A DNA stretch of 64,000 nucleotides, taken from positions 36,711 through 100,710 of the forward strand of contig JAJDOG010000040.1 of assembly GCA_022340285.1 (NCBI GenBank), read 5' to 3'. The notes beneath the pieces are model-generated. The model worked only from the letters and a program-made list of their open reading frames with translations. It searched no databases and was not told the origin of the DNA. Position numbers and translations under genes: made by a program. This stretch comes from Betaproteobacteria bacterium. GTDB taxonomy: Bacteria > Pseudomonadota > Gammaproteobacteria > Burkholderiales > SG8-39. Below, in pieces: positions 38,217-47,869 of this stretch; the stretch's first letter is position 1, and every line of letters begins with the position of its first letter.

Positions 38217-40109
38217 TTACGTTGGCGCCGTGCGGCGCTGACGCAGGAAATGCGCCAGCACGAGACTCCCTCCGACGGCGACCGCCGTCACCTGCACGAT
38301 CGTGTAGGGCGTGAGCATTACGAGGCCCGACACGAACCGCGCGACGCGGTTGACGTGTCCCAGACGACCGGGGCCGACACCGCTCGTTCCGGTGGCGACC
38401 AGCCAGATCGCGAGGATGAGACGGAACAGCGCGCCGAGGAAGGGCAGCCAGTCCACACCGAGAACGAGCACGAGGGACGGGTTGTAGACGAACACGAACG
38501 GGATCAGGAACCCGATCGCGGCGATGCGCACGGCCTGGAATCCGGTCGCCAGGGGATTCGACTGCGCGATGGGCGCCGCCGCGTAGGCGGCGAGCGCAAC
38601 GGGTGGCGTGATGTTCGAAAGCACCCCGTAATAGAGAACGAAGAGATGCACGATGAGCAGCGGCACGCCTAGCTTGGCGATGGCCGGCCCCAAGATCAGG
38701 ACGATGATCAGGTAGGCGGGGATGGTAGGCAGCCCCATCCCGAGCACCAGGCACGAGGCCATCGCGACGATCAGGCCGAGGAAGAGCGAGTCCTTCGCGA
38801 GATCGGCGAGCAGCACGGCGAAGCGCAGACCGACGCCGGTCATGTTGATGATGCCGATCACGATCCCAATCGCGGCGACCGCGATGATGATCTGGCCGCA
38901 TTGGCGCCCGCCCCGCGCGAGCGCGCGCACGAGCGGCATCGGATTGCGGCGCAGGTCGGCGTCGAGCGCGAGCCCGACGCCGACCGCCGTGATGAGCGCC
39001 CAGAATCCGGCTGCGGCGGGCGAGCGCCCCGCGAACAGCACCGCAAGGACGACGACGACCGGGACGATGAACCGCAGTGATTGCAGCCAGTCGTTCCAGG
39101 AGATTGTCGGGCGCTCAGCCTCCGGCACCGTGCCGATGCCGAGCCGTACCGACTCGGTGTACACCGCCGCGAACAGACATAGGAAATAGAAGAGCGCTGG
39201 GAGCACTGCTGCCGCAGCAACGGTGAGGTAGGGTACGCCGACGAGCTCAGCCATGACGAAGGCGACCGCGCCCATGATGGGCGGCGTGAACTGCCCGGCG
39301 CTCGACGCCGCCGCCTCGACGGCGCCCGCAAAGGCAGGCGTGAACCCTTGCCGCTTGATGAGTGGAATCGTGAACACACCCGTGCCGACGACGTTCGCGA
39401 TCGGACTACCCGAGATCGTGCCGAACAACGCGCTCGCCAACACCGCGGCATGAGCTGGGCCGCCGCGAATCCTGGCCGTGGCGGCCGTGGCCATCTTGAT
39501 GAGGATCGCGCCCGCGCCGGTACCCTCGAGCAGCGCACCGAACACCACGAAGATGACGACGATCGTCGCGATGATGCCCACCGGAAAGCCGAACACGCCG
39601 TCGAAGCTGTACCACACGGCGCGCATCGTCTCCTCGAACGAGTAGCCGACATGCGCGAAGAACCACGGCAGGCTAGCGCCGAACATTCCGTAGACGATCG
39701 CCAGCGCGCAGAGTCCGGCGAGGACCGGGCCGAAGGCCCGCCGGGTGAGCTCGATCACCGCGACGATCCCTGCAAGCGCGATGTAGAGATCCGATTCCGG
39801 GAGGATGTACAGCCCTTCCCAGAGCGACTCGTAGGTGCGCAGAAACCATCCGATGCTGAGGACGAACGCGCAGAGCAGGAGCGCGTCGACGAGCCACAGG
39901 AGATTGCGCAGCCACGGCTTGGCTTCCCGGTGGCGCATGGCGAGCGGATCGCTCAGCATCATCACGAGCCCGGCGAGGCCGACCGCCCCGATCCGCAACA
40001 TGCCCTCGTCGATGAGCGCGATGCCCGTGACGTAGATGGCGAGCACCGCCATGATGAGCGACACGACATAGCTGCCGGTGCGACACGCTCTCTCGAGCCA
40101 GGCAATCAC
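38217..40109 (-). CDS. Fused TRAP transporter permease (DctQ-DctM type, TAXI-TRAP)
   Basis: A 630-residue membrane protein with about sixteen hydrophobic segments. An N-terminal DctQ-like four-helix part is fused to a DctM-like part with SGSPIANVVGTGVFTIPLIK, EAAASSAGQFTPPIMGAVAF and ITPPVALAAYAAAPIA. This architecture is the 4TM-12TM fused permease of TAXI-type TRAP transporters. Its receptor is encoded upstream at 40211-41254. Confidence 0.95.
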   Translation of the reverse strand: MIAWLERACRTGSYVVSLIMAVLAIYVTGIALIDEGMLRIGAVGLAGLVMMLSDPLAMRHREAKPWLRNLLWLVDALLLCAFVLSIGWFLRTYESLWEGLYILPESDLYIALAGIVAVIELTRRAFGPVLAGLCALAIVYGMFGASLPWFFAHVGYSFEETMRAVWYSFDGVFGFPVGIIATIVVIFVVFGALLEGTGAGAILIKMATAATARIRGGPAHAAVLASALFGTISGSPIANVVGTGVFTIPLIKRQGFTPAFAGAVEAAASSAGQFTPPIMGAVAFVMAELVGVPYLTVAAAAVLPALFYFLCLFAAVYTESVRLGIGTVPEAERPTISWNDWLQSLRFIVPVVVVLAVLFAGRSPAAAGFWALITAVGVGLALDADLRRNPMPLVRALARGGRQCGQIIIAVAAIGIVIGIINMTGVGLRFAVLLADLAKDSLFLGLIVAMASCLVLGMGLPTIPAYLIIVLILGPAIAKLGVPLLIVHLFVLYYGVLSNITPPVALAAYAAAPIAQSNPLATGFQAVRIAAIGFLIPFVFVYNPSLVLVLGVDWLPFLGALFRLILAIWLVATGTSGVGPGRLGHVNRVARFVSGLVMLTPYTIVQVTAVAVGGSLVLAHFLRQRRTAPT

Positions 40110-40142
40110 GGTGTCAGGAAATTGGTTCGTGCCGCATCAAAG

Positions 40143-40188
40143 ACCGCGCGCCACGGATCCCGCTCATGCGGGATCGGCGGCGCGCGGT
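40143..40188. repeat. Long intercistronic hairpin between TAXI receptor and fused permease genes
   Basis: Outer arms ACCGCGCGCC (40143-40152) and GGCGCGCGGT (40179-40188), inner arms GATCCCGC (40156-40163) and GCGGGATC (40168-40175), with a TCAT loop: 18 paired positions in 46 bases. No U-tract follows. It sits in the gap between the two genes of one transport operon, as does the element at 30041-30074. Confidence 0.75.
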
Positions 40189-40210
40189 ATGCCGATCGCC
40201 GGATGCCGGT

Positions 40211-41254
40211 CTACTTGGTCTTGTCGTAGTTGAGGATCGGCGGGATCGTGACGCCTTTCTCGCGGTAGTACTTCTCGGCTCCCGGGTGAAGCTGCCCCGC
40301 CAGCGAGGTCACCGCGTTCTGGAGCGAGATCGCGTCCTTCATCCACGGCGCCATGGCGCGCGCCTCGTCGACGTGCTCCCAGTAGGCCTTGGTCATCTCG
40401 TAGATGAGCTCGGTGGGCATATCCGCGCGCGTCGAGACGCTGACGAAGGTCCCGGTCACGACGATGGGCTCGGTGTTGACCACATTCTTTCCATACGCCT
40501 GCTGCGGCTCCAGGTTCGAGACGAGCCGGCCCGGCTGCTTGAAATACTCCTTGGCGGCCGGGTGGTCGAACTTGCTCTTGTCCAGGCTGAGCAACCGGAT
40601 CTTGTTCTGCAGCGCGATTTGCTGCACCGCCGGGCTGGGCGCGTTGGTGACCGGGATCCACACGTCGAATTTCCGGTCCTGGAATGCGGCCTGGGCGGCG
40701 GCCCATCCCATCTTGACCTGTTTGTAGTCGCGCCCGGGTTTGTAGTCGGTCATCGCCTCGATCAGGAGCTCGGTGTTGCGCGTCGCGATCCCTCCCGGTG
40801 GGCCGAGGAAGACCTGCTTGTCCTTGATGTCCTTGAGCTCTTTGATCCCCGAGTCGGCGTACGCCACGAAGTGATACACCCCGAGCGGGTAGGAAAAGAT
40901 GATTGCAAGGTTCCGTGCGCGCGCCGGGCCGTCGGTGAGCTTCTTGAACGGGCCGATCTGCTTGTACATCAGATGATAGCCAGACGGCGCGCCCATGAAG
41001 AAATCGATCTTGCCCTCGCTCGCGAGCAGCTGGTGCTGCGACGCCGCACCGGTCGCGGAGATCTGGAGCTCGACGCCCGGCACATACTTGTTGACGGCGT
41101 TCGCGAACGACGTGTTGACGATGAACGGCGTCGTCCCGGGCGGGAAGCTGCCGAACTTGTAGAATTTCTTGTCCTGCGCAAGCGCGGCACCGCTCGCTAC
41201 CATTGCGGACGCCGCGACGAGCGCACAGGCGATCGCGCTTCTGGCGTGTCTCAT
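40211..41254 (-). CDS. TAXI-family TRAP transporter receptor
   Basis: A 347-residue periplasmic protein with signal peptide MRHARSAIACALVAASAMVASG and cleavage near ALA-QD. The TAXI family core with FGSFPPGTTPFIVNTSFANAVN, ISATGAASQHQLLASEGKID and a ligand loop IKDKQVFLGPPG is clear. TAXI receptors bind glutamate, 2-oxoglutarate and related carboxylates; ligand here not known. First gene of the leftward TAXI-TRAP operon. Confidence 0.92.
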   Translation of the reverse strand: MRHARSAIACALVAASAMVASGAALAQDKKFYKFGSFPPGTTPFIVNTSFANAVNKYVPGVELQISATGAASQHQLLASEGKIDFFMGAPSGYHLMYKQIGPFKKLTDGPARARNLAIIFSYPLGVYHFVAYADSGIKELKDIKDKQVFLGPPGGIATRNTELLIEAMTDYKPGRDYKQVKMGWAAAQAAFQDRKFDVWIPVTNAPSPAVQQIALQNKIRLLSLDKSKFDHPAAKEYFKQPGRLVSNLEPQQAYGKNVVNTEPIVVTGTFVSVSTRADMPTELIYEMTKAYWEHVDEARAMAPWMKDAISLQNAVTSLAGQLHPGAEKYYREKGVTIPPILNYDKTK

Positions 41255-41420
41255 GATCTCCTCCTCCGGGTCGTTGGTGCTGCGAAAGGATACTCTTCCC
41301 GCGCCGAGCTAGGGATTCAGGCGTGACATCGTGAGCCGTGCCCGCTACAGTAAGCCGCTGTCTCCGTAGCGCATCAGGCGGAGAAAATCGCAGACCACGA
41401 AGGCAAGCAAGGAGGAGGCC

Positions 41421-42458
41421 ATGGTTTCGAGACGCGACGTAGCGAAGTGGGCGGCGCTGCCACTGGTTCTCGCGGGGATTTGCCTGTTCCCCGCCGGCGA
41501 GCCGCAGGCGCAGGAGGTGACGCTCAGGCTGCATAACTTCAACTCGCCGAAGGCGATCGCCAACCGGCTGTTCATAATGCCGTGGGCCGCCGAGCTGGAG
41601 AAGACCACGAACGGCCGGCTCAAGGTGCAAGTCTTTCCGGCGATGCAGCTCGGCGGCAAGCCGTCGGACCTTTACGGCCAGGCGCGCGACGGCGCGGTCG
41701 ACATCATCTGGACGGTGCCCGAATACGCGGCCGGGCGCTTCCCGCTCACCTCAGTCTTCGAACTGCCGTTCGTGGCGGGCAGCGCCGAGGCAACCAGCCA
41801 AGCCATGAATGAGTACTACGGCAAATGGCTGACGGAGGAGTACAAGGATACCCATCCTCTCGTGTTCCACTCCACCGCTTCCGCGCTCATCCACACCGCT
41901 CACCGGCCGATCCGCAGCCTTGAGGACTTCAAAGGGATGAAAATCCGCGGCCATTCGCACGTGAACACGGAGGTGCTGAAGGCGCTCGGGGCGGTTCCGG
42001 TCGGAATGCCGGTCCCGAAGGTGTACGAGGCCCTCTCGCGCGGTCTCGTGGAAGGGACATGGGTGCCGTGGACCATCATGCGCCCCTTCCGTCTGCAGGA
42101 GGTCACGAAGTACCACACCGAGGTCGTGATGTCGCCGGTCCTGTTCGTGATGACCATGAACAAGAAGAAGTACGAGTCGCTGCCCCCCGACCTGAAGAAA
42201 GCGATCGACGACAGCACGGGCATCGCGCTCGCCAAGCGGCTCGGCAAGATGTGGGACGACGACGAGAAGCCGGGACGCGCTCTCGCGGTCAAGAAGGGCG
42301 ACGAGATCATCACGCTGAGTCCTGCCGAGACCGAGCGCTGGAAGAAGGCCGCGCAGCCGGTCGTCGACGGCTGGGTCAAGCGGGTTGGGGGCATGGGCAA
42401 GGACGGCAAGGCGATGATCGCGGACGCCGAGCGGCTGGTCGCGAAGTACAGCAACTAG
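41421..42458 (+). CDS. TRAP transporter receptor (DctP family), second DctPQM set
   Basis: A 345-residue receptor with a signal peptide ending AQA and AAGGAGGAGG before ATG. Motifs: LHNFNSPKAIANRLFIMPWA, LKVQVFPAMQLGG, MKIRGHSHVNTEVLKALGA. The conserved Arg at the carboxylate site is in KIRG. Starts the rightward transport operon followed by small and large permease, amidohydrolase and UbiD genes. Confidence 0.92.
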   Translation: MVSRRDVAKWAALPLVLAGICLFPAGEPQAQEVTLRLHNFNSPKAIANRLFIMPWAAELEKTTNGRLKVQVFPAMQLGGKPSDLYGQARDGAVDIIWTVPEYAAGRFPLTSVFELPFVAGSAEATSQAMNEYYGKWLTEEYKDTHPLVFHSTASALIHTAHRPIRSLEDFKGMKIRGHSHVNTEVLKALGAVPVGMPVPKVYEALSRGLVEGTWVPWTIMRPFRLQEVTKYHTEVVMSPVLFVMTMNKKKYESLPPDLKKAIDDSTGIALAKRLGKMWDDDEKPGRALAVKKGDEIITLSPAETERWKKAAQPVVDGWVKRVGGMGKDGKAMIADAERLVAKYSN

Positions 42459-42471
42459 GCCTCGCTCGCTG

Positions 42472-42984
42472 GTGGAAGGAGGGCTGCGCGAAGCGCGCGA
42501 CACCGGGTCGCGCGTCATTCTCGAGCGCGCTGCGCGTGGCCTCGCGCTTGCCGGCGGGTTCTTGCTGGTTGGCGTGTTGCTGATGACGGTGATGAGCGTC
42601 GCCGCGCGCTATCTCTTCAACGCGCCCATTCCGGGCGACTACGAGATCACCGAGCTCGCCTGCGGCGTCGCGGTGTTCGCGTTTCTTCCCTACTGCCAGC
42701 TGCACCGCGCGAACATTGTGGTCGAGTTCTTCACTGCGCGCCTGCATGAGCGCTCGAAGCGCGTCCTTGACGTCGTGCATGCGTTTGCTTTCACGGCCGT
42801 GGCGGTCGTGATGGCCTGGCGGCTTGCAGTGGGCGGGCTCGGCAAGCTGGCGGATGGCCAAACGACGCTATATCTCGGCATTCCCCTGTACTGGGGCTAC
42901 CTTTTCGCCTTTCTCGGGGCCGCGCTGCTTTGCGTGGTGTGTGTGCAGGTGCTGGTCGATCTCGTCCGTGCGGTTCGCCGATGA
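42472..42984 (+). CDS. TRAP transporter small permease (DctQ family), second set
   Basis: About 170 residues, four hydrophobic segments, typical ARYLFNAPIPGDYEITELACG core. Start at GTG 42472 is the only usable upstream codon; ribosome binding may come from GGAAGGAGGG partly overlapping it, so a slightly downstream start cannot be excluded. The stop overlaps the large permease start by four bases. Confidence 0.85.
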   Translation: MEGGLREARDTGSRVILERAARGLALAGGFLLVGVLLMTVMSVAARYLFNAPIPGDYEITELACGVAVFAFLPYCQLHRANIVVEFFTARLHERSKRVLDVVHAFAFTAVAVVMAWRLAVGGLGKLADGQTTLYLGIPLYWGYLFAFLGAALLCVVCVQVLVDLVRAVRR

Positions 42985-44300
42985 GCGGTATCGGGGTGGG
43001 CGGGCTGCTATTCGTCGTCTGCATAGTCCTGATCGCTCTGCGGATGCCGGTGGCGATCGCGATGTTCGTCGTCGGCGCCTTCGGTTTCGTCGTGTTAGCG
43101 GGCTGGTCGGCGTTTCTGGCCTTTCTGAACACGGCGCCGTTCGGTCGTGTCTCCAACTATTCACTCTCGGTCGTTCCGCTGTTCCTGCTGATGGGTCAGT
43201 TCGCGACCCAGGCGGGGCTCAGCCGATCGCTCTTCGAGTCCGCGCGCGCATGGATCGGCCACCGGCGCGGTGGGCTTGCCATGGCCGCGATCGGCGGATG
43301 CGCGGCATTCGGTGCGATCTGCGGGTCGTCGATTGCGACCGGAGCAACCATGACGGCCGTCTCGCTGCCAGAGATGCGGCGCTACGGCTACTCCGGGGCG
43401 CTCGCGACCGGTACGCTCGCCGCAGGCGGCACGCTCGGCATCCTGATTCCTCCGTCGCTGATCCTCGTCATCTACGCCATCATCACCGAGCAGTCGGTCG
43501 GAAAGCTGTTCCTGGCTGCGATCATCCCGGCCTTCATCGCAGTGGTGGGCTACGCGATCGCCATCGCTCTGTACGTGCGGTTCAATCCCGAGGCCGGCCC
43601 TGCGGGCCCGCGCGTGGCGTGGCGCGAACGGTTGCGCAGCCTAAAACACGTGTGGCCGGTGGCGGCCGTCTTCCTCGTGGTGATCGGCGGGATCTACCTC
43701 GGCGTTTTCACGCCGACCGAGGGCGCAGCGATCGGCGCCGCAGCCACCGGACTGATTGCCGCGCTCTATCGCCGGCTCGACTGGCCCGCGTTGCGCACGT
43801 GCCTGATCGACACCGCACAAGCCACCGCCGTCATCTTTCTCATTCTGATCGGCGCCGACGTCTACAACGCGTTTCTGGCGCTCTCGCAGCTTCCAGTCGA
43901 GCTCGCCAACGCGCTGGGGACATCCGGGTTATCCCCGATGTGGATTCTGATCGGCGTGCTGCTGATCTACCTCTTGCTCGGTTGCGTGATGGACTCGCTC
44001 GCGATGATTCTCCTCACCGTGCCGGTGTTCTTTCCCATGATCACCGGCCTCGAATTCGGGCTCGGCGAAGAGAGTGTTGCGATCTGGTTCGGCATCCTGG
44101 TGCTGATTGTGGTCGAGGTCGGTCTGATCACGCCGCCCATCGGCCTCAATGTCTATGTAATCAACTCGCTGGCCGAGGGCGTGTCGCTGACCGAATCGTT
44201 CAGGGGCACGATACCGTATTTGCTGAGCGATTTCGTTCGCGTCGCGATCATCCTTGCGGTGCCCGCGACCTGCCTGTGGCTACCCGGGATGATGAACTAG
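42981..44300 (+). CDS. TRAP transporter large permease (DctM family), second set
   Basis: 439 residues starting MSGIGVGGLLFVVC; the ATG overlaps the TGA of the small permease gene. DctM motifs: CGSSIATGATMTAVSLPEM, GTLGILIPPSLILVIY and ITPPIGLNVYVIN. Twelve hydrophobic segments. The amidohydrolase gene begins 47 bases later. Confidence 0.94.
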   Translation: MSGIGVGGLLFVVCIVLIALRMPVAIAMFVVGAFGFVVLAGWSAFLAFLNTAPFGRVSNYSLSVVPLFLLMGQFATQAGLSRSLFESARAWIGHRRGGLAMAAIGGCAAFGAICGSSIATGATMTAVSLPEMRRYGYSGALATGTLAAGGTLGILIPPSLILVIYAIITEQSVGKLFLAAIIPAFIAVVGYAIAIALYVRFNPEAGPAGPRVAWRERLRSLKHVWPVAAVFLVVIGGIYLGVFTPTEGAAIGAAATGLIAALYRRLDWPALRTCLIDTAQATAVIFLILIGADVYNAFLALSQLPVELANALGTSGLSPMWILIGVLLIYLLLGCVMDSLAMILLTVPVFFPMITGLEFGLGEESVAIWFGILVLIVVEVGLITPPIGLNVYVINSLAEGVSLTESFRGTIPYLLSDFVRVAIILAVPATCLWLPGMMN

Positions 44301-44347
44301 GCTAGATGCGCGAACCGCTGCAAATCCCCCGCGATGGAGATGGGCCC

Positions 44348-45322
44348 ATGAAGACGATCGCGATTGAAGAGCATTTCACGACGCCGATGTACCGGCAAAA
44401 CGTCGCGGCGAACGAATTCCGCAACTTCTATCTCTCGAGCCGCAGCGAGCAGATTGGGCACGACATCGTCGCGGAACTGGCGGACCTCGGCGAGCGACGG
44501 CTTGCGCACATGGACGCCACCGGCGTCGACGTACAGGTCCTTTCCTTCGGCGCGCCCGGACCGCAGGGATTCAGCGCGGAAATTGCGATTCCCATGGCCC
44601 GCGACGCGAATGACCGGCTGTTCGAGACGGTGCAAGCGCACCCCAACCGGTTTGCCGGATTTGCCGCGTTGCCCACGGCCGATCCGGACGCCGCCGCGAA
44701 GGAGCTCGACCGTGCGGTGACGAAGCTCGGCTTCAAGGGCGCGATGATTCACGGCCACACGCAGGGCAGCTTCCTGGACGAGAAGAAGTACTGGGTCATT
44801 TTCGAGCGCGCCCAGGCGCTGGACGTGCCCATCTACCTGCATCCCACGGTGCCGCATCCGGACGCGATCAAGGCCTACTTCACGGGCTACGAGGACCTTT
44901 GCCGGGCAGGTTGGGGCTTTGCGGTCGACACCAGCTGCCATTTCCTAAGGATCGTCTTTGCGGGTGTCTTCGACGCTTATCCCGACCTCAAGATCATCCT
45001 CGGCCATCTCGGCGAGGGGCTGCCGTTCGCGATGCACCGACTGAACGACCACACCTACCGGGCGGCGGCGCGTCGCGGCCTCGAGAAGACGCCCCTGCAA
45101 TACATCAAGGACAACCTGGTCGTCACCACGAGCGGCAACTGGTACGAGCCGGCATTCGTGTGCACGCTGCTGGCGCTGGGCGCAGACAACATCCTGTTCG
45201 CGGTCGACTGGCCGTACGAGCCGAACACGGCGGGAATGGGCTTCCTCAAGAGCCTCTCCATCAGCGATGGTGATCGGGAGAAGATCGCCCATCTGAACGC
45301 CGAGCGCATCCTCAAGATGTGA
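44348..45322 (+). CDS. Amidohydrolase of the gamma-resorcylate decarboxylase-like group
   Basis: 324 residues, start MKTIAIEEHFTTPMYRQ with GGAG upstream. The N-terminal IEEHF motif (Glu and His metal ligands), GHTQGSF, the HLGEGLPF segment with metal-binding His and the late VDWPYE are typical of the non-oxidative decarboxylases acting on hydroxylated benzoates (gamma-resorcylate, 2,3-dihydroxybenzoate type). The exact substrate is not read from sequence. Follows TRAP genes and precedes a UbiD decarboxylase, so the operon imports an acid and carries two decarboxylase types. Confidence 0.87.
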   Translation: MKTIAIEEHFTTPMYRQNVAANEFRNFYLSSRSEQIGHDIVAELADLGERRLAHMDATGVDVQVLSFGAPGPQGFSAEIAIPMARDANDRLFETVQAHPNRFAGFAALPTADPDAAAKELDRAVTKLGFKGAMIHGHTQGSFLDEKKYWVIFERAQALDVPIYLHPTVPHPDAIKAYFTGYEDLCRAGWGFAVDTSCHFLRIVFAGVFDAYPDLKIILGHLGEGLPFAMHRLNDHTYRAAARRGLEKTPLQYIKDNLVVTTSGNWYEPAFVCTLLALGADNILFAVDWPYEPNTAGMGFLKSLSISDGDREKIAHLNAERILKM

Positions 45323-45450
45323 AGCGTCGCGCGGTCTCGCGAGCGCCACGAGCGCGGGCGCCGTTCCGCTTGATCCAGGTCATGGGCATTTCCCGGACGT
45401 GTGGAATGATCGCCCGGACACGCCCGCAATCTGCCTGGAGGAGGACGGAG

Positions 45451-46911
45451 ATGGCCGCACCCTCGCGCGACAAGCCCAAGGACATGCGCTCGTGGATCGC
45501 CGAGCTCGAGGCGGCCAGCGAGCTCATTCGCATCGACAAGCCCGTCGATCCGCTGACCCAAATGGGCTCGCTCCTCTATCAGTCGCGGGAGAAGGCGCTT
45601 TTCTTCGAGAAGCTGCCCCACGGCTGGCGCTCGCTCGGTCAGGCGCCGGCCAACCTGCGCCACGCCGCGGTCGCGTTCGGCGTCAGTGAAGAGGACCTCG
45701 TCCCGCACGTCGCCGCGAAGCTGGGCACGTGCATTCCGCCGGTCATGGTGAACAGCGGACCGGTGAAGGAGCTGAAGCTCGAGCGCGGCGCGTTCGATCT
45801 CACGCAACTTCCGGTGCACGTCGCCGGTCAGCGCGATGGCGGTCCAGTGATCGGCTCCGGGCTGGTGGTGACCAAGGATCCGGAAACCGGCCAGCGAAAC
45901 CTGAGCTTTCACAGGCTGCAGATCAAGGGGCCGCACAAGTCGGGGATCCTGCTTTACCCGCGCCACACCTGGCGGAACTACCTGAAGTACCAGGAGCGCA
46001 ACGAGCCGATGCCCGTGGCGATCTTCATCGGTCATCATCCGCTCTACTACGTGGCCGCGGCGACGACGGCGGCCTACGGGGTCGACGAACTCGAGATCGC
46101 GGGTGGCCTGCTCGGCCAGGCAGTCCCACTGGTGAAATGCGAAACCGTCGACCTCGAGGTGCCGGCCGCCGCCGAGATCGTGCTCGAGGGCGTCATTCCG
46201 CCGCATGTGCGCGAGGACGAGGGCCCGTTCTCGGAATTCCAGGACTACTACGTGACCGGCACCGGGAAGAACCCGGTCGTCGAGTACCAGTTCATGACCC
46301 GGCGCAAGGACGCGATCTTCAAGAATCTGCAGAACGGCTCGGAAATGGAAGGTTGCGTCTTCCACAAGCTGCCGATGAGCGCGACGATCTTCCGCCGGCT
46401 GAAGAGCGTCGGCGGCGGTCCCAACTTGCACAACGTGGCGATGCTTCCCGGGGTGTTTGGACTGGTCATTCAGATGACGCCGCGTTTCTACGGTGAGGCG
46501 AAGAACCTGCTGCTCGCGGCGCTCTCCTCGGAATACCAGCACCCCAAGGTCGCCATTGCGGTGGACGCCGACGTGGACATCTTCAACCACTCGGAGCTGC
46601 TCTGGGCGTTGTCGACCCGCGTCAACCCGCGCGAGGACGTTGTCGTCGTCCCCGGCACGCATAACCACGCCATGGATGCGAGCCTTCCCGAGCTCGGCGC
46701 GCCCGGCACCGGATTGTGGCAGCGGCTCGGCTCGAAGCTGATCATCGATGCGACGATCCCGCCGCCGGTCGATGCGGAGGCGCGCGCCGCTTTCGAGCGC
46801 ATTCGCCCGCGCAATCCCCAGATACGTCTGGAGGATTTTGCGGCCGCTGCTTCACTCCCGCTGGTGCAGGGGCTCGCGCCGATCTTCTTCGGCTCGAAGC
46901 TGCTACGCTGA
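45451..46911 (+). CDS. UbiD-family decarboxylase (second copy)
   Basis: 486 residues, start MAAPSRDKPKDMRSW with GGAGGACGGAG directly upstream. UbiD signature DEGPFSEFQDYY with active-site Glu; also GQRDGGPVIGSGLVVT. Sequence is clearly different from the first UbiD at 26467-27975. It should need prenylated FMN. It lies 128 bases behind the amidohydrolase, same strand, and its 3' end overlaps by nine bases the convergent DMT transporter gene. Confidence 0.92.
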   Translation: MAAPSRDKPKDMRSWIAELEAASELIRIDKPVDPLTQMGSLLYQSREKALFFEKLPHGWRSLGQAPANLRHAAVAFGVSEEDLVPHVAAKLGTCIPPVMVNSGPVKELKLERGAFDLTQLPVHVAGQRDGGPVIGSGLVVTKDPETGQRNLSFHRLQIKGPHKSGILLYPRHTWRNYLKYQERNEPMPVAIFIGHHPLYYVAAATTAAYGVDELEIAGGLLGQAVPLVKCETVDLEVPAAAEIVLEGVIPPHVREDEGPFSEFQDYYVTGTGKNPVVEYQFMTRRKDAIFKNLQNGSEMEGCVFHKLPMSATIFRRLKSVGGGPNLHNVAMLPGVFGLVIQMTPRFYGEAKNLLLAALSSEYQHPKVAIAVDADVDIFNHSELLWALSTRVNPREDVVVVPGTHNHAMDASLPELGAPGTGLWQRLGSKLIIDATIPPPVDAEARAAFERIRPRNPQIRLEDFAAAASLPLVQGLAPIFFGSKLLR

Positions 46912-47802
46912 CGTGGGCCGTCTGCGGCTTTCACGGCTGACGCTGAAGTAGATTCCCACGAACATCACCGTGGCGCCGAGCATCGTCACGAGCTGAACCG
47001 GTTCGTCGTAGAAGAGCGCGCCCACTGCGGCGATGAGCGGCAGCCGCAGGAAATCGATCGGGACGACGAGGGTCGCGTCCGCGAGCCTGAACGCACGCGT
47101 CATGCAGTAATGCGCGGTGTAGCCCGCGACGCCCACGCCGGCGATCCACGGCAGGTCGACCGCAGTCGGCGTGACCCAGTGCGGCAGCGCTGGCAGGAGC
47201 CCGAGCGGCAGCTGGATCACCGACATGTAGAACAGCACGACGATCGGTGCATCGGTCGAGGACAGGCTCTTGGTGGTGATCATCGTCGAGGCGAATGCGA
47301 GCGACCCGCCGAGCATGACGAGCGCGGCGGGATGAATGAACGCGAACCCCGGTCTGAGGATGATGAGGATGCCGGCGATGCCAAGCACCAGCATAGTGAC
47401 GCGCCCAGCGTTCAGGCGCTCGTGGAGCAGCAACACTGCGAGCACCGCCGTCCACACCGGCATGGTGAACTCGATGGCGAACACCGTCGCTAGCGGCAGG
47501 AACGCGATCGCATAGACCCATGCGAACTGGCCGCAGAAGTGCAGCAGATTGCGCACCAGGTGGAGGCCGAAGCGGTGCGTCCGCAATGCGCCGAACCCGT
47601 AGCGCGGCACGAGCGCGAGCACCATGGCCAGCGACACCAGGCTGCGGAAGAACAGCACTTCGAACGTGCCCATCGTGTCGAGGAGCTCTCGCACGGAGAC
47701 CGCCATCGTCGAAAAGGACAGCAGTGCGCCGACCATCCAGAGCACGCCACGCAGCGTTGCCGGCAGGCCAGCCGGACGTTGTGCACTCACGCCTTCGGTC
47801 AC
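46903..47802 (-). CDS. DMT-family (EamA) transporter
   Basis: 299 residues from GTG 47802, which has GGAGG four bases before it; an ATG at 47850 would add 16 residues with a weaker site. Two EamA domains of about five helices each, with RSLVSLAMVLALVPR, the KSLSSTDAPIVVLFYM segment and the C-terminal VQLVTMLGATVMFVGIYFS. Such carriers export or import small metabolites. It follows the molybdoenzyme operon on the same strand, 67 bases after its last gene. Confidence 0.87.
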   Translation of the reverse strand: MTEGVSAQRPAGLPATLRGVLWMVGALLSFSTMAVSVRELLDTMGTFEVLFFRSLVSLAMVLALVPRYGFGALRTHRFGLHLVRNLLHFCGQFAWVYAIAFLPLATVFAIEFTMPVWTAVLAVLLLHERLNAGRVTMLVLGIAGILIILRPGFAFIHPAALVMLGGSLAFASTMITTKSLSSTDAPIVVLFYMSVIQLPLGLLPALPHWVTPTAVDLPWIAGVGVAGYTAHYCMTRAFRLADATLVVPIDFLRLPLIAAVGALFYDEPVQLVTMLGATVMFVGIYFSVSRESRRRPTSA

Positions 47803-47869
47803 GCCCCCTCCGTATTGCGCCGCTGCCCGCGGCGCGGGAGGGCGATTCATTTCGAGAGCGGGGAGTGTA

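Noticed and set aside
38116..38901. 261-codon frame overlapping the fused TRAP permease
   Set aside because: Shadow frame with Arg/His-rich translation inside a confident membrane protein gene.
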